A stretch of DNA of 64,000 bases from Paenibacillus sp. FSL R10-2734 (GCF_037963865.1 NZ_CP150170.1:4836001-4900000), one strand, 5' to 3'; positions 41,784 through 51,153 are shown, counted from the stretch's first letter. The notes: a model not told the origin generated them from the letters alone. A program made the numbers and translations.

Positions 41784-42647
41784 TCATTTTGCAGGCCAAA
41801 TGAATACAGCTAAAGTACCGTTTCCGACATGGCTACCCACGACAGGGCCGACGTTCGTCAGCACTTTCTCTTCTAGTGTAAAATGTCCTGACAGCTCTTT
41901 CAGGAACTCTTCACCAGAAGCCGGTTCAGCCGTATGACCCACGGCCACATTGATTTTGTCTACTCCTTGAATATCCTTCTTGAACAATTCAATCATACGG
42001 GCAACAGCCTTCTTACGACCTCTAACCTTCTCCACTGCATAAATAATTCCTTCTGCATCAATGGACAGTATCGGCTTAATATTAAGAAGCGTTCCCAGAA
42101 TGGCAGAGGCTTTTCCGATTCTCCCGCCCTTTTGTAAATATTCAAGTGTATCTACCAAGAAGTAAAGCTTACGCGATTGGCGCAGACGCTCAACAGCTTC
42201 AAGAATTTCTTCGGGACTCTTGTCCTCCGCAGCCAATCTGGCTGCTTCCACCACCATAAATCCGAAACCGTAAGAAGCGGAGAGAGAATCAACTACAGTG
42301 ATCCCTTCCCCCTCTTCCTCCAACATCGATTTAGCCAAAAGTGCAGATTGGTACGTTCCGCTAAGTCCTGATGAAATATGAAACGAAAGTATACGACTTC
42401 CCGGATAACTTTCTAGAATTCTGCGGTATACATTCATGTATTCAACCGGTGAGGGCTGAGAAGTAGTCGGCAACTGTGACGAGCGGGGAAGGCGCTCATA
42501 AAACTGCTCCGGAGTCATATCCAGATTGTCCCGGAAAGCCTCTTCGCCGAACATTAAGGTCAAAGGGACGACCTCAATGCCATACGTTTCCACCATTGCT
42601 GGCGGGATATCAGATGTGCTGTCGGTGACGATAATGGTACGATTCAT
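41784..42647 (-). CDS. DegV-family fatty-acid-binding protein (FakB-like)
   Basis: 287 residues. The N terminus IVTDSTSDIPPAMVETYGIEVVPL carries the DegV TDSTSD motif and TSQPSPVEYMN follows; SSGLSGTYQSALLA is the second fatty-acid headgroup motif. DegV/FakB proteins hold a fatty acid and present it to FakA for phosphorylation. The FakA-like gene lies just upstream on the same strand (82 bp), which strongly suggests this pairing. GGGGGAG lies before the ATG. Which fatty acid it prefers is unknown. Confidence 0.9.
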   Translation of the reverse strand: MNRTIIVTDSTSDIPPAMVETYGIEVVPLTLMFGEEAFRDNLDMTPEQFYERLPRSSQLPTTSQPSPVEYMNVYRRILESYPGSRILSFHISSGLSGTYQSALLAKSMLEEEGEGITVVDSLSASYGFGFMVVEAARLAAEDKSPEEILEAVERLRQSRKLYFLVDTLEYLQKGGRIGKASAILGTLLNIKPILSIDAEGIIYAVEKVRGRKKAVARMIELFKKDIQGVDKINVAVGHTAEPASGEEFLKELSGHFTLEEKVLTNVGPVVGSHVGNGTLAVFIWPAK

Positions 42648-42731
42648 GGATTATCTCCCCCATACTATAATTTTGCCAACTACGTAATTATCAGGTTGCT
42701 CTTGAACAGTTATAGAACCTCTAGCATTTGC

Positions 42732-44513
42732 CTATGGCTCTACAGAGAAAAGATAATAATAAAGGGGTTGGCCACCCTCATGAATCTCTACTTCCACATT
42801 AGGATAAGCTTCGTCCAGCCACTCACTTAGAGAATCCGTAGTCTCTGGATCGGTTTCAGCTCCAATAAGGATCGTAACGATTTCATCGCCATTCTCAAGC
42901 ATGTTGGTTAACAATGCCTGGCTTGCAGCCAATAGATCGTCTGCAGCAGCGACAATTTTGGAATTGGAAATCCCGATAAATTGCCCGGATTTAATCTCCA
43001 GATCATCAAAGCTTGTGTCACGGACGGCATTCGTTACTTGTCCAGACTTAACCTGAGAGATTGCTTCTAACATATTCCCAGAGTTAGTCTCCACGGAATC
43101 CTCTTCTTGGAACGCGAAGGCTGCAGCAATTCCTTGAGGGATGCTTTTACTTGGAATAACAGTGATCTCACGTTCACCCTCCAAAAGATCTTTAGCTTGT
43201 TGTGCAGCAAGAACAATATTGGAGTTATTAGGTAGAATATATACATGTTTCGCCGATATGGAAGATATCGCATTCACGAAATCTTCTGTACTAGGATTCA
43301 TGGTTTGACCACCAGCAAGCACGACGTCCACACCTAGGCTTTTAAAAATATCTGCAATCCCAGCACCTGATGATACCGCGATGAAGCCGTAAGGCGCCAA
43401 ATCATCTGCCGGTGGTTCAGCTGGAGATGATTGTACATGGCTCTTCTCATTCGGCATATCAGCGAAAACATCCGGCATAGGCGCAATATCCATACCTGCG
43501 GTTAGCAAGTCCCGATGTTGCTCACGCATGTTAAGAATGTGAATCTGCGTAATCTCACCATAGAGGAGAGCAAGATTCAAGACTTCACCTGGAGACTTGG
43601 AATGCACATGCACTTTAATCGTTTCATCATCCGAGATTACAATGATTGAATCTCCATTTACTGACAACGCTTTCCTAAAAGATTCTTCATTAAAATCCGT
43701 TCTTACGGTGCCTAATTGGCGATTAATGAAAAACTCCATATCATATAGAAATTCTATGTCCTCTGTAGAAAGCTGAGATTGTGCTGAAGATTGCACAGAT
43801 GACAGGTCACTTTCAGGTTTCTTTAACACTGGCACTTGAGCTGGTACGGCTGACGCCTGAGGTTGTCCTTTTAAAGATTCCGTCACACCGGAGCTTCCAC
43901 TCGTCAGATGCTGGTGAAATCCTTCATAAATGTAGACCAAACCTTGACCACCAGAATCTACAACACCTACTTGCTTCAGAACAGGTAATTGTTCAGGCGT
44001 ATAAGCTAAAGCTTCTTTTGCTTTGGCCAATACCTCTGTCATCAGCTCTGTAACATCTGTAGTTCGGCGAGCATAGTAGACAGCATGTCTTGCAGCCTCT
44101 TTAGCCACTGTAAGAATAGTTCCCTCTACAGGCTTTACAACTGCTTTATAGGCTGCTTCCACTCCGTTTTGCAGTGCAGCAGCGAATTGCTGTGTGTTCA
44201 GCTCTTCATGTTGAGCTGCAGATCTGCTGAACCCTCTGAACAACTGGGACAAAATAACACCAGAGTTCCCCCGAGCGCCCATTAATAAACCCTTTGAGAG
44301 TACACCTGCACATTGACCTACAGATGTAGTATTATTTTTCTTCAATTCATTCGCACCTGCGGTCATCGTCAAATTCATGTTAGTTCCGGTATCTCCGTCT
44401 GGAACCGGAAAAACATTTAGGGAATTGACGTGTTCTGCATGCTGTTGCAGCATATCTGCACCAGCCAATACCATGGCGGTAAAATCTGTTCCGTTTATAG
44501 AACGCTTACTCAA
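42732..44513 (-). CDS. fakA: Dak2-domain fatty acid kinase FakA (YloV)
   Basis: 593 residues. The N-terminal Dak2 kinase domain contains LNVFPVPDGDTGTNMNLTM (the metal/ATP-binding Asp cluster) and GARGNSGVILSQLFRGF. A middle domain and a C-terminal DegV-like fold (SSGAGIADIFKSLGVDVVLAGGQTMNPS) complete the FakA/YloV layout. It phosphorylates fatty acids held by FakB, feeding exogenous acids into phospholipids. A TTG at 44513 is proposed, with GGAAGGGG about nine bases upstream. The usual asp23 (yloU) neighbour is absent here. Confidence 0.93.
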   Translation of the reverse strand: MSKRSINGTDFTAMVLAGADMLQQHAEHVNSLNVFPVPDGDTGTNMNLTMTAGANELKKNNTTSVGQCAGVLSKGLLMGARGNSGVILSQLFRGFSRSAAQHEELNTQQFAAALQNGVEAAYKAVVKPVEGTILTVAKEAARHAVYYARRTTDVTELMTEVLAKAKEALAYTPEQLPVLKQVGVVDSGGQGLVYIYEGFHQHLTSGSSGVTESLKGQPQASAVPAQVPVLKKPESDLSSVQSSAQSQLSTEDIEFLYDMEFFINRQLGTVRTDFNEESFRKALSVNGDSIIVISDDETIKVHVHSKSPGEVLNLALLYGEITQIHILNMREQHRDLLTAGMDIAPMPDVFADMPNEKSHVQSSPAEPPADDLAPYGFIAVSSGAGIADIFKSLGVDVVLAGGQTMNPSTEDFVNAISSISAKHVYILPNNSNIVLAAQQAKDLLEGEREITVIPSKSIPQGIAAAFAFQEEDSVETNSGNMLEAISQVKSGQVTNAVRDTSFDDLEIKSGQFIGISNSKIVAAADDLLAASQALLTNMLENGDEIVTILIGAETDPETTDSLSEWLDEAYPNVEVEIHEGGQPLYYYLFSVEP

Positions 44514-44626
44514 TTGAGAATTCCCCTTCCTAACTTCATGCCTAATCATTCTATGATTAACAGGACATAATGCACTAATTTATATTGTACTATAAGTATT
44601 AAAAGAAATAAATGTTTTTGAATCGG

Positions 44627-44656
44627 TTGACGTAGCAAAATTTGCTGTGATATTAT
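44627..44656 (+). promoter_or_regulatory. Promoter of rpmB
   Basis: TTGACG at 44627-44632 and TATTAT at 44651-44656 with 18 bp between. AAGGAGGTG lies six bases before the rpmB ATG. Confidence 0.7.
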
Positions 44657-44703
44657 AGATAAGTATTGTTTATGCAGGTGTTAGGAATAAGGAGGTGTAA
44701 TCT

Positions 44704-44892
44704 ATGTCCCGCAAATGTGCAGTAACAGGCAAGAAACCGAGCAGCGGCAACCACGTGTCTCACGCCAATAACCGCAACCGTCGTTCTTGGGGAGTTAACG
44801 TTCAGAAGGTCCGTATCCTCGTGAACGGTAAACCAAAACGCGTGTACGTCAGCACCCGTGCTTTGAAAGCCGGTAAAGTTGAACGCGTTTAG
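44704..44892 (+). CDS. rpmB: 50S ribosomal protein L28
   Basis: 62 residues, standard bacterial L28: MSRKCAVTGKKPSSGNHVSHANNRNRR and NVQKVRILVNGKPKRVYVSTRALKAGKVERV. A large-subunit protein. It is the only gene on the plus strand inside the conserved block, as in Bacillus, where rpmB also reads against its neighbours. It has its own promoter and terminator. Confidence 0.97.
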   Translation: MSRKCAVTGKKPSSGNHVSHANNRNRRSWGVNVQKVRILVNGKPKRVYVSTRALKAGKVERV

Positions 44893-44938
44893 TCTTTTGC
44901 AATTTTAAAGACCGAGCGATAACTCATATGAAGCAAAA

Positions 44939-44970
44939 AGCACCCTTTACATTTGTAAGGTGCTTTTTTT
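44939..44970 (+). terminator. Terminator after rpmB
   Basis: AGCACCCTTTACA pairs with TGTAAGGTGCT, one bulge, then T7. It lies next to the 3' end of the convergent spoVM. Confidence 0.85.
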
Positions 44971-44994
44971 CATGTTTTCTTTTCTGTTCCAAGC

Positions 44995-45075
44995 TCAGCT
45001 CTTCTGAAATGTGTTTAAAATCGCTTTAACAAAACCTCCCAAAAACCTTGGCAGCTTAAACGTGTAAAATTTCAT
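44995..45075 (-). CDS. spoVM: Stage V sporulation protein SpoVM (26 residues)
   Basis: The minus strand encodes a 26-residue peptide starting MKFYTFKLPRFLGGFV and ending KAILNTFQKS, nearly matching Bacillus SpoVM over its full length. SpoVM is an amphipathic helix that recognises the curved forespore membrane and anchors SpoIVA for coat and cortex assembly. GGGAGGG lies six bases before the ATG. Its place between rpe and rpmB is the Bacillus position. A short gene easily missed by ORF callers. Confidence 0.92.
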   Translation of the reverse strand: MKFYTFKLPRFLGGFVKAILNTFQKS

Positions 45076-45161
45076 GGTTTACCCTCCCATCAATTCATGC
45101 CGTACGCAGGAGACTTTCTTCTTGCTCTAACGGTAACGTACTGCAGTCCTCCCTGCCAAAA

Positions 45162-45198
45162 CAAAAAAAGGCTACATGAGATTTCTGCTCATGTAACC
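45162..45198 (-). terminator. Terminator after rpe
   Basis: On the minus strand, GGTTACATGAG pairs with CTCATGTAGCC (one G-T pair), then T7. It separates the stp-prkC-rsgA-rpe operon from spoVM. Confidence 0.82.
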
Positions 45199-45252
45199 AT
45201 ATTTATGCGTCAAGGACTTGGCCTATACCTTTAGTAGCAATTGCCTATTTTT

Positions 45253-45918
45253 TTAACGAAGTGCCGCTTCCGCTGCTTTTCTAATCTCAAGAATCGCTGC
45301 AGCACGATCACTTCGGCCAAAGACAGCATTTCCTGCAACCAAAACATCCGCCCCAGCACCGACAACTAATGGCGCTGTAGCTTCTGAAACACCGCCATCA
45401 ACTTCAATAAGCAAATCTGGATTTACTTCATTCGCCCATTGACGAATTTGAGTGATTTTGCGAAGTGTGTTAGGAATGAACGCTTGCCCGCCGAAGCCTG
45501 GGTTAACGGTCATCACGAGAACCATATCCACATCCTCCAGCACCTCACGCACCGCCGAAGCTTGAGTGCCCGGATTTATAGCTACTCCTGCCTTAAGACC
45601 CAGTTCCTTGATTTGATGCACCACACGGTGTAAATGAACGCATGCCTCGGCGTGTACAGTTATTACACTAGCGCCTGCGGCAGCAAAATCAGGAATATAA
45701 CGTTCTGGAGACTCAATCATTAAATGAACGTCAAGTGGAAGCTTCGTATGTAACGAGACCGCTTTAACTATTGGAGGACCTAGCGTTATATTCGGTACAA
45801 AATGACCGTCCATTACATCCACATGGATCCAATCTCCACCACTGACCTCAGCTTCTGCAACTTCTGAACCTAAACGTGCGAAATCGGCCGACAATATTGA
45901 TGGCGCTATTCGTATCAT
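45253..45918 (-). CDS. rpe: Ribulose-phosphate 3-epimerase
   Basis: 221 residues, TIM-barrel. APSILSADFARLG, VDVMDGHFVPNITLGPPIV (metal and substrate residues), HAEACVHL, MTVNPGFGGQ and EVDGGVS are all present. It interconverts ribulose 5-phosphate and xylulose 5-phosphate in the pentose phosphate pathway. GGAGGTAC lies before the ATG, only three bases after the rsgA stop. The thiN gene that follows rpe in Bacillus is absent here. Confidence 0.95.
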   Translation of the reverse strand: MIRIAPSILSADFARLGSEVAEAEVSGGDWIHVDVMDGHFVPNITLGPPIVKAVSLHTKLPLDVHLMIESPERYIPDFAAAGASVITVHAEACVHLHRVVHQIKELGLKAGVAINPGTQASAVREVLEDVDMVLVMTVNPGFGGQAFIPNTLRKITQIRQWANEVNPDLLIEVDGGVSEATAPLVVGAGADVLVAGNAVFGRSDRAAAILEIRKAAEAALR

Positions 45919-45921
45919 GAC

Positions 45922-46827
45922 TTAGTACCTCCGCTTTTTATCTTTCATTTCATTAAAAAATAATTTGTAATGTTCGTACCGACTATCAGCGATAGTTCCA
46001 GCTTTCCATGCCTCGATAACTCGACAGCCCGGTTCATGCTGATGACTACAACCACGGAATTTACAATCCCCTGCATAGTTAGCAAACTCACGGAAACAAG
46101 GAGAGAGCTCTTCAACGCCAAGCTCAAGAAAATCAAGCTGACTAAATCCAGGGGTATCCGCTACAAAGCCACCCCCACCAATATCCATCAGTTCTACATG
46201 GCGAGTAGTATGACGACCACGGCCCAGACGTAAGCTGATCTCGCCTGTCTCCAGTTTAAGTCCTGGCACAATACGATTCAATAAGGTCGACTTCCCAACC
46301 CCAGATTGTCCGGCAAACACACTGATACCACCAGCAAGTCGCTCCTTCAGCTCATCACTGCCAGCTCCTGTAAGTGAACTGGTAACCATCACTTCATAAC
46401 CTATGTCCCCGTAGAGCTCTTTAACATATCGGGTGGCTTCGCCATCGTCATTAGCCAAATCTTGTTTAGTTAGAACAATTAAGGGCTCCAGTCCTGAATG
46501 CTCAATATGAACTAGAAACTTGTCCAAGAGATTCAGGTTCATATCAGGCTCCCGTACAGAAAATAGCAGTACGGCAAGGCTTACATTCGCTACAGGTGGA
46601 CGGATTAACTCAGATTCTCTTGGAAGAAGCTCATCCACCATCCCTTCACCATGCTCAGTCAGCATATAGATTACCCGATCACCTACAAGAGGAGCAATCC
46701 CCTTTTTCTTAAGTATGCCTCGGCCTCTACATTGAACAGAATCTTCCTCTGCCGCTATTAATCCTTCACGAAACGGCTTTACGTAATAATACCCACTTAA
46801 CGCTTTTACTATTATTCCTTCAGGCAT
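45922..46827 (-). CDS. rsgA: Ribosome small subunit GTPase RsgA
   Basis: 301 residues. An OB-fold N terminus leads into a circularly permuted GTPase (G4 LTKQDL, then GQSGVGKSTLLNRI as G1 and DTPGFSQL as G3) and a C-terminal zinc finger CKFRGCSHQHEPGC. It matures the 30S subunit. The ATG at 46827 is preferred because GGAAGG lies about ten bases upstream and the family starts near here; a reading 28 codons longer is also open. It is downstream of prkC on the same strand. Confidence 0.94.
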   Translation of the reverse strand: MPEGIIVKALSGYYYVKPFREGLIAAEEDSVQCRGRGILKKKGIAPLVGDRVIYMLTEHGEGMVDELLPRESELIRPPVANVSLAVLLFSVREPDMNLNLLDKFLVHIEHSGLEPLIVLTKQDLANDDGEATRYVKELYGDIGYEVMVTSSLTGAGSDELKERLAGGISVFAGQSGVGKSTLLNRIVPGLKLETGEISLRLGRGRHTTRHVELMDIGGGGFVADTPGFSQLDFLELGVEELSPCFREFANYAGDCKFRGCSHQHEPGCRVIEAWKAGTIADSRYEHYKLFFNEMKDKKRRY

Positions 46828-46926
46828 ACATAGTGAGCCTTCCTCTCCTGATTTTGCGAAAATGACCCAAGTTTGAAATCCTCGGGTCACTTCGCTGCTA
46901 CAACTGTTCAAGCACTTCTACCCTGA

Positions 46927-49182
46927 TTAGTTATCGCTTTTATCTTTAGATTTGTCGTTGCTTTTATTATGCTTGTCATCACTTTTATTATTATTCTTGC
47001 CATTCTTGGTCGATTCATTATTCAGTGAACCGTCGTTAAGGAATCCCGTCTGATTGACTGCTCCAGTATTAGTTCCGTCGGTGTCTGAACTCGGTGGCAG
47101 AATTTCTGGTTCAATGGTCGGTTCAGTAGTAGGTGTCGGCTCTATCGGTGCCTGAGTCGGCTGCGGCGTTGGAACCGTCGGTGGCTCAGGCTCCTGAACC
47201 GTACCATTCTTCGCATCAATATAAGGGATAACATAAGTGTCTAAAAGCACACCATCTCGGGTAACAATAACAGAACCATCTTTATTCGGAGCAAGTACCA
47301 GATTAACAGACAACACTTGACTCTTCCCAATGGTACGCGTTCCCCAATCCTGTTTCTCACCATTATTGCGCGCATCAACGAACTCAATTCGAATCTTGCT
47401 CTTCTTTCCATCCTGCGCTGGAGCTACTGGAACATTAAAGGTATAATTCAGGGCTTCAGGTGGATAACCTGTACTTAAGTAAATCGTAATCGCTGTTCCA
47501 GGAGGAACAGAGGTTCCTTTCTCATAAGCCCAAGTCTTCGTTACCTTACCTTCTTCAACGGTGAAGCTGGATTCTTCCTTCACATCACCGAGGACGAGCT
47601 TAGCTTCTTCCAAAAGGGCCTTAGCTTCACTCTCAGACTTACCGATGAGGTCTGGCATGGTGACACTTTCTTCCCCTTTGCTGACGTAGAGGATAATTGA
47701 TACCGTCTCAGGATCGAATTCACTGTCAATGGCTGGATCTGACTTTATAACCTTACCCACTGCCGTATTTTCATCGAACAGAGGTTCATTCTTAATTTTA
47801 TCCTGGGGTACACCCTTTGCCATCAGTGCTTTAACGGCTTCGTCGAAGCTATAATTTGTTACATCTGGCATCTTAGTTAATGGCTTCGCCGTATTCACAG
47901 TTAGGATAAGGGAGGCTCCCTTTTTCACTTTGGCGTCCTTATCCCTACTTTGCTTCATGACCACATTTTCTTCAAAATTCGGACTGTAGTCATAAACTAT
48001 AGGATCAGCAACCTCAAGCCCCAAATCCTCGAGTTCAGTCTTCGCTTGTTCCAGCTGTTTACCGACCACATAAGGAACCGATACCTCTGGAACAACTAAT
48101 TGTGATTTAACGTACCACACGACACTAGCCATAGCCAGCAGCAACACTAAAGTTAGACCAATCCATATAGCAGGCTTAGCCCATTGTTTTTCACCCTTTT
48201 TAACAGGTACCAGATCATCATCGTCATCTTCATCATAAGACATCCGGTCATCGCGATGATTGCGATTCCCATTACTTCTTTGGATCGGTTTAATCGCCGG
48301 TATTACCCGCGTTCGATCCTCGTCTTCTTCATCGTTAAAAAATATTTTAGCTTCACTACGCCGCTCAGGCAATAAACAGGTTTCTAAGTCCTGTAGCATT
48401 TGCTTTGCAGACTGATAGCGCTCTTCCGGATTTTTACGCATCGATCTTAAAATGATATTCTCGACACTTTGCGGAATGAGTGGATTCAGGAGCCTTGGCT
48501 CTTCAAACTCTTCTTGAAGATGCTTTAGCGCTACACTAATCGGGCTCTCCCCTAAGAATGGAAGGCTTCCAGTAAGCATTTGATAGAGAACAATCCCTAA
48601 TGAGTACAGGTCGGACTTTTCTCCTGTAGAGACACCTTTAGCATGCTCTGGTGAGAAATAATGCACGGAACCGATTACAGACCCCGTCTGTGTAATTGTG
48701 GTAGAAGTAACCGCACGAGCAATACCGAAATCCGTTACCTTCACCCGGCCATTGCGTCCAATCAATATATTATGCGGTTTAATATCTCGATGAATGATTT
48801 GATTCTGATGAGCGTGATCAAGAGCATCACAGATTTGTGAAGCGATCCGCACGGACTCGTCAACCTGTAATGGCGCTCGTTCTTTTATAATTTCATTAAG
48901 ATTCTTGCCCTCAATATACTCCATGACAATATAATGAATTTCGTCTTCTTGTCCTACATCGTAAATACTGACAACATTTGGATGAGACAAAGATGCGGCT
49001 GATTGTGCCTCACGCCTAAAGCGGCGGATAAATTCCTCGTCATGCACAAATTGATTACGCAATACTTTAATGGCGACGTTTCGGTTTAAAAGAATGTCAT
49101 GTGCTCTATAGACGAGCGCCATTCCACCTCCGCCGATCCGTTCGATGACTTGGTAACGGCCGCCCAATTCGTGACCGATCAT
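46927..49182 (-). CDS. prkC: Ser/Thr protein kinase with PASTA domains (PrkC)
   Basis: 751 residues. The cytoplasmic kinase domain has GGGGMALVYRA, VAIKVLR, HRDIKPHNILI and DFGIARA. A basic/acidic linker, one membrane helix (IWIGLTLVLLLAMASVVWYV) and three PASTA repeats follow (starting near VPYVVGKQLEQA, MPDVTNYSFDEA and MPDLIGKSESEA). The C terminus carries an extra beta domain and a long Pro/Thr then Asn/Asp/Lys/Ser-rich tail, making it about 100 residues longer than Bacillus PrkC. It senses peptidoglycan fragments and controls growth and germination. Its ATG overlaps the stp stop as TGATG. Confidence 0.95.
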   Translation of the reverse strand: MIGHELGGRYQVIERIGGGGMALVYRAHDILLNRNVAIKVLRNQFVHDEEFIRRFRREAQSAASLSHPNVVSIYDVGQEDEIHYIVMEYIEGKNLNEIIKERAPLQVDESVRIASQICDALDHAHQNQIIHRDIKPHNILIGRNGRVKVTDFGIARAVTSTTITQTGSVIGSVHYFSPEHAKGVSTGEKSDLYSLGIVLYQMLTGSLPFLGESPISVALKHLQEEFEEPRLLNPLIPQSVENIILRSMRKNPEERYQSAKQMLQDLETCLLPERRSEAKIFFNDEEDEDRTRVIPAIKPIQRSNGNRNHRDDRMSYDEDDDDDLVPVKKGEKQWAKPAIWIGLTLVLLLAMASVVWYVKSQLVVPEVSVPYVVGKQLEQAKTELEDLGLEVADPIVYDYSPNFEENVVMKQSRDKDAKVKKGASLILTVNTAKPLTKMPDVTNYSFDEAVKALMAKGVPQDKIKNEPLFDENTAVGKVIKSDPAIDSEFDPETVSIILYVSKGEESVTMPDLIGKSESEAKALLEEAKLVLGDVKEESSFTVEEGKVTKTWAYEKGTSVPPGTAITIYLSTGYPPEALNYTFNVPVAPAQDGKKSKIRIEFVDARNNGEKQDWGTRTIGKSQVLSVNLVLAPNKDGSVIVTRDGVLLDTYVIPYIDAKNGTVQEPEPPTVPTPQPTQAPIEPTPTTEPTIEPEILPPSSDTDGTNTGAVNQTGFLNDGSLNNESTKNGKNNNKSDDKHNKSNDKSKDKSDN

Positions 49183-49955
49183 CAATCCCACTCCTTTGTT
49201 TCGGGCACAGCGGCCTCTCCATGATGTTCTAACAAAGCGACGCTAATATTATCGCCGCCGCCAGCAAGCAGTGCCAACTGAAGTAAGCGGTCCGCTCTTT
49301 CCTCTAACGGTATTTCATGTATACCCGCTACCTTGCCCAAATGCTCATTGGTAACATAATTACTTAAACCATCACTGCACAGAAGCAAAAGTTCCCCAGG
49401 TAGCAGGGTAATAGGGGCTAAATCAGCCACAACCTCCGCATCTGTTCCAAGTGCTCTCGTCAGCACATTACGTCGCGGATGATTATCTAATTCCTCCACA
49501 CTGATCTGACCGTTCTTGAACAGCTCATTGACTAGCGTGTGATCCTCGGTTAATTGAACTGCCGCACTGTCCTTTATTAGATAGGCTCTGCTGTCTCCGA
49601 TATGGCCAATATATCCGCTTGAGCCATTCATCAGGGCAGCAACGACAGTAGTACCCATGTTGTGATACTTATCGTTACTGGAAGCCTCCTCGAAGACAGT
49701 GTTGTTAGCTTCCAAAATAGCAGCTGATAACGCATCACGCAGCGCTTCTCCCTGAAGCTCAGGCTGCAACCCGTCTAGGGTATTCCTCATCGTCTCCAAA
49801 GCAAGCTCGCTCGCGGTTTCACCAGCCTGATGTCCACCCATCCCATCGGCAATTATGCCGAGTGTATAACCGTGGCGCGTCGCGCCGATCCAGACCGAAT
49901 CCTCATTGACAGAGCGCACTCGGCCAATATCGCTGGCATGAACTGTTCTGATCAA
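49182..49955 (-). CDS. stp: PP2C-type protein phosphatase (Stp/PrpC)
   Basis: 257 residues with PP2C motifs: VRSVNEDSVW, ADGMGGHQAGE (metal Asp), GDSRAYLI, LTRALGT, LLLCSDGLSN and GGDNISV. It reverses PrkC phosphorylation. The TTG start at 49955 has GTGAGGA upstream, six bases after the rlmN stop. Its stop overlaps the prkC start, so the two are coupled. Confidence 0.95.
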   Translation of the reverse strand: MIRTVHASDIGRVRSVNEDSVWIGATRHGYTLGIIADGMGGHQAGETASELALETMRNTLDGLQPELQGEALRDALSAAILEANNTVFEEASSNDKYHNMGTTVVAALMNGSSGYIGHIGDSRAYLIKDSAAVQLTEDHTLVNELFKNGQISVEELDNHPRRNVLTRALGTDAEVVADLAPITLLPGELLLLCSDGLSNYVTNEHLGKVAGIHEIPLEERADRLLQLALLAGGGDNISVALLEHHGEAAVPETKEWD

Positions 49956-49961
49956 ATATCC

Positions 49962-51002
49962 TCACCCCAACTCCATATGTTTGGCACGCAGCTGTCCGCA
50001 TGCGGCCGCGATATCATGGCCTTGCTCACGGCGAATGGTAACATTCACGCCGTTGTCAGCCAAAATACGTTGAAACTCAAAGATATCATTCCTTGAAGTA
50101 CGTACATATTTCCGCTCTGGCACGTGGTTTACAGGAATCAAATTGACATGGCACAGCATGTTCTTAAGTACACCCGCTAATTCCTCAGCATGCTCTGGCT
50201 GATCATTCACCCCGCCGATCAATGCATACTCAAAGCTGACACGTCGCCCAGTCTTGGCCTGATAATAACGTAAAGATTCAATCACATCATCAAACGGAAA
50301 GCGGCGGTTAACCGGCATTAACTTTGAACGAAGTTTATCGTTAGGTGCATGAATCGAAATCGCCAAATTTATCTGTGTATCTTCTTCTGCAAATTTATAA
50401 ATGCTCGGCACAATACCGCTAGTGGAAACAGTAATATGCCGTTGTCCAATATTCAGGCCCTTCTCATGAATCATAAGGCGTAAGAATCTCATTGTTGCAT
50501 CATAGTTCTCAAACGGCTCGCCAGTACCCATGATAACAATACTGCTGACACGTTCGCCACGCGCGTCCAAGATTTGTTGGGAACGTACAACCTGAGCTAC
50601 AATTTCACCCGCAGTCAAATCCCGTTTCAATCCGCCAAGCGTAGAGGCGCAGAAGGTACAGCCGATTCGGCATCCTACTTGCGTAGTTACACAGACGCTG
50701 TTGCCATAATTATGTTTCATGATAACTGTCTCAATCGCATGATCATCATGCAATCCAAACAGGAATTTTACAGTTCCATCTTTCGATTCCATTTTAGTAA
50801 TCTCAGTGAGTGCTGCAATGGAGAATTGCTCGTCAAGCTTCTGTCGAAGCCCTTTAGACAAATTACTCATGGATTCGAAGTCACTTACACGTTTTACATA
50901 CAACCAATCAAAAATCTGTCCACCACGAAAAGCAGGCTCACCGTTATCTTTCGCCCACTGTTGTAACTCTTCTAAAGAAAAATCATATATTAAAGGTTTC
51001 AT
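49962..51002 (-). CDS. rlmN: Dual-specificity RNA methyltransferase RlmN
   Basis: 346 residues. The radical SAM cluster GCRIGCTFCAS (CxxxCxxC), GTGEPFENYD, VSTSG, and the late CGQLRAK region with a catalytic Cys. It methylates A2503 in 23S rRNA and A37 in some tRNAs. The ATG at 51002 is used because the protein then starts MKPLIYDFSLEELQQW like the family; a longer open frame to 51230 crosses the rsmB terminator. Confidence 0.95.
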   Translation of the reverse strand: MKPLIYDFSLEELQQWAKDNGEPAFRGGQIFDWLYVKRVSDFESMSNLSKGLRQKLDEQFSIAALTEITKMESKDGTVKFLFGLHDDHAIETVIMKHNYGNSVCVTTQVGCRIGCTFCASTLGGLKRDLTAGEIVAQVVRSQQILDARGERVSSIVIMGTGEPFENYDATMRFLRLMIHEKGLNIGQRHITVSTSGIVPSIYKFAEEDTQINLAISIHAPNDKLRSKLMPVNRRFPFDDVIESLRYYQAKTGRRVSFEYALIGGVNDQPEHAEELAGVLKNMLCHVNLIPVNHVPERKYVRTSRNDIFEFQRILADNGVNVTIRREQGHDIAAACGQLRAKHMELG

Positions 51003-51084
51003 TATTATTAGCACCTGTTCTTTCATAAGGATATGCGTATTATTTCTCATTCTTCCTATTTTAACACAAATTTCAGAGACGGTA

Positions 51085-51119
51085 AAAGAAATAGCCCGCC
51101 GTACGGTAGCCCGGCGGGC
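51085..51119 (-). terminator. GC-rich terminator after rsmB
   Basis: On the minus strand, GCCCGCCG pairs with CGGCGGGC around a 10-base loop, then TATTTCTTTT. It splits the def-fmt-rsmB unit from rlmN-stp-prkC. Confidence 0.75.
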
Positions 51120-51153
51120 AAAAGATACAACAATTGTCAGTAAATTTGCTATA

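Noticed and set aside
46855..46895. Possible terminator between prkC and rsgA (TGACCC/GGGTCA)
   Set aside because: Only six pairs and no U-run; left as unremarkable.
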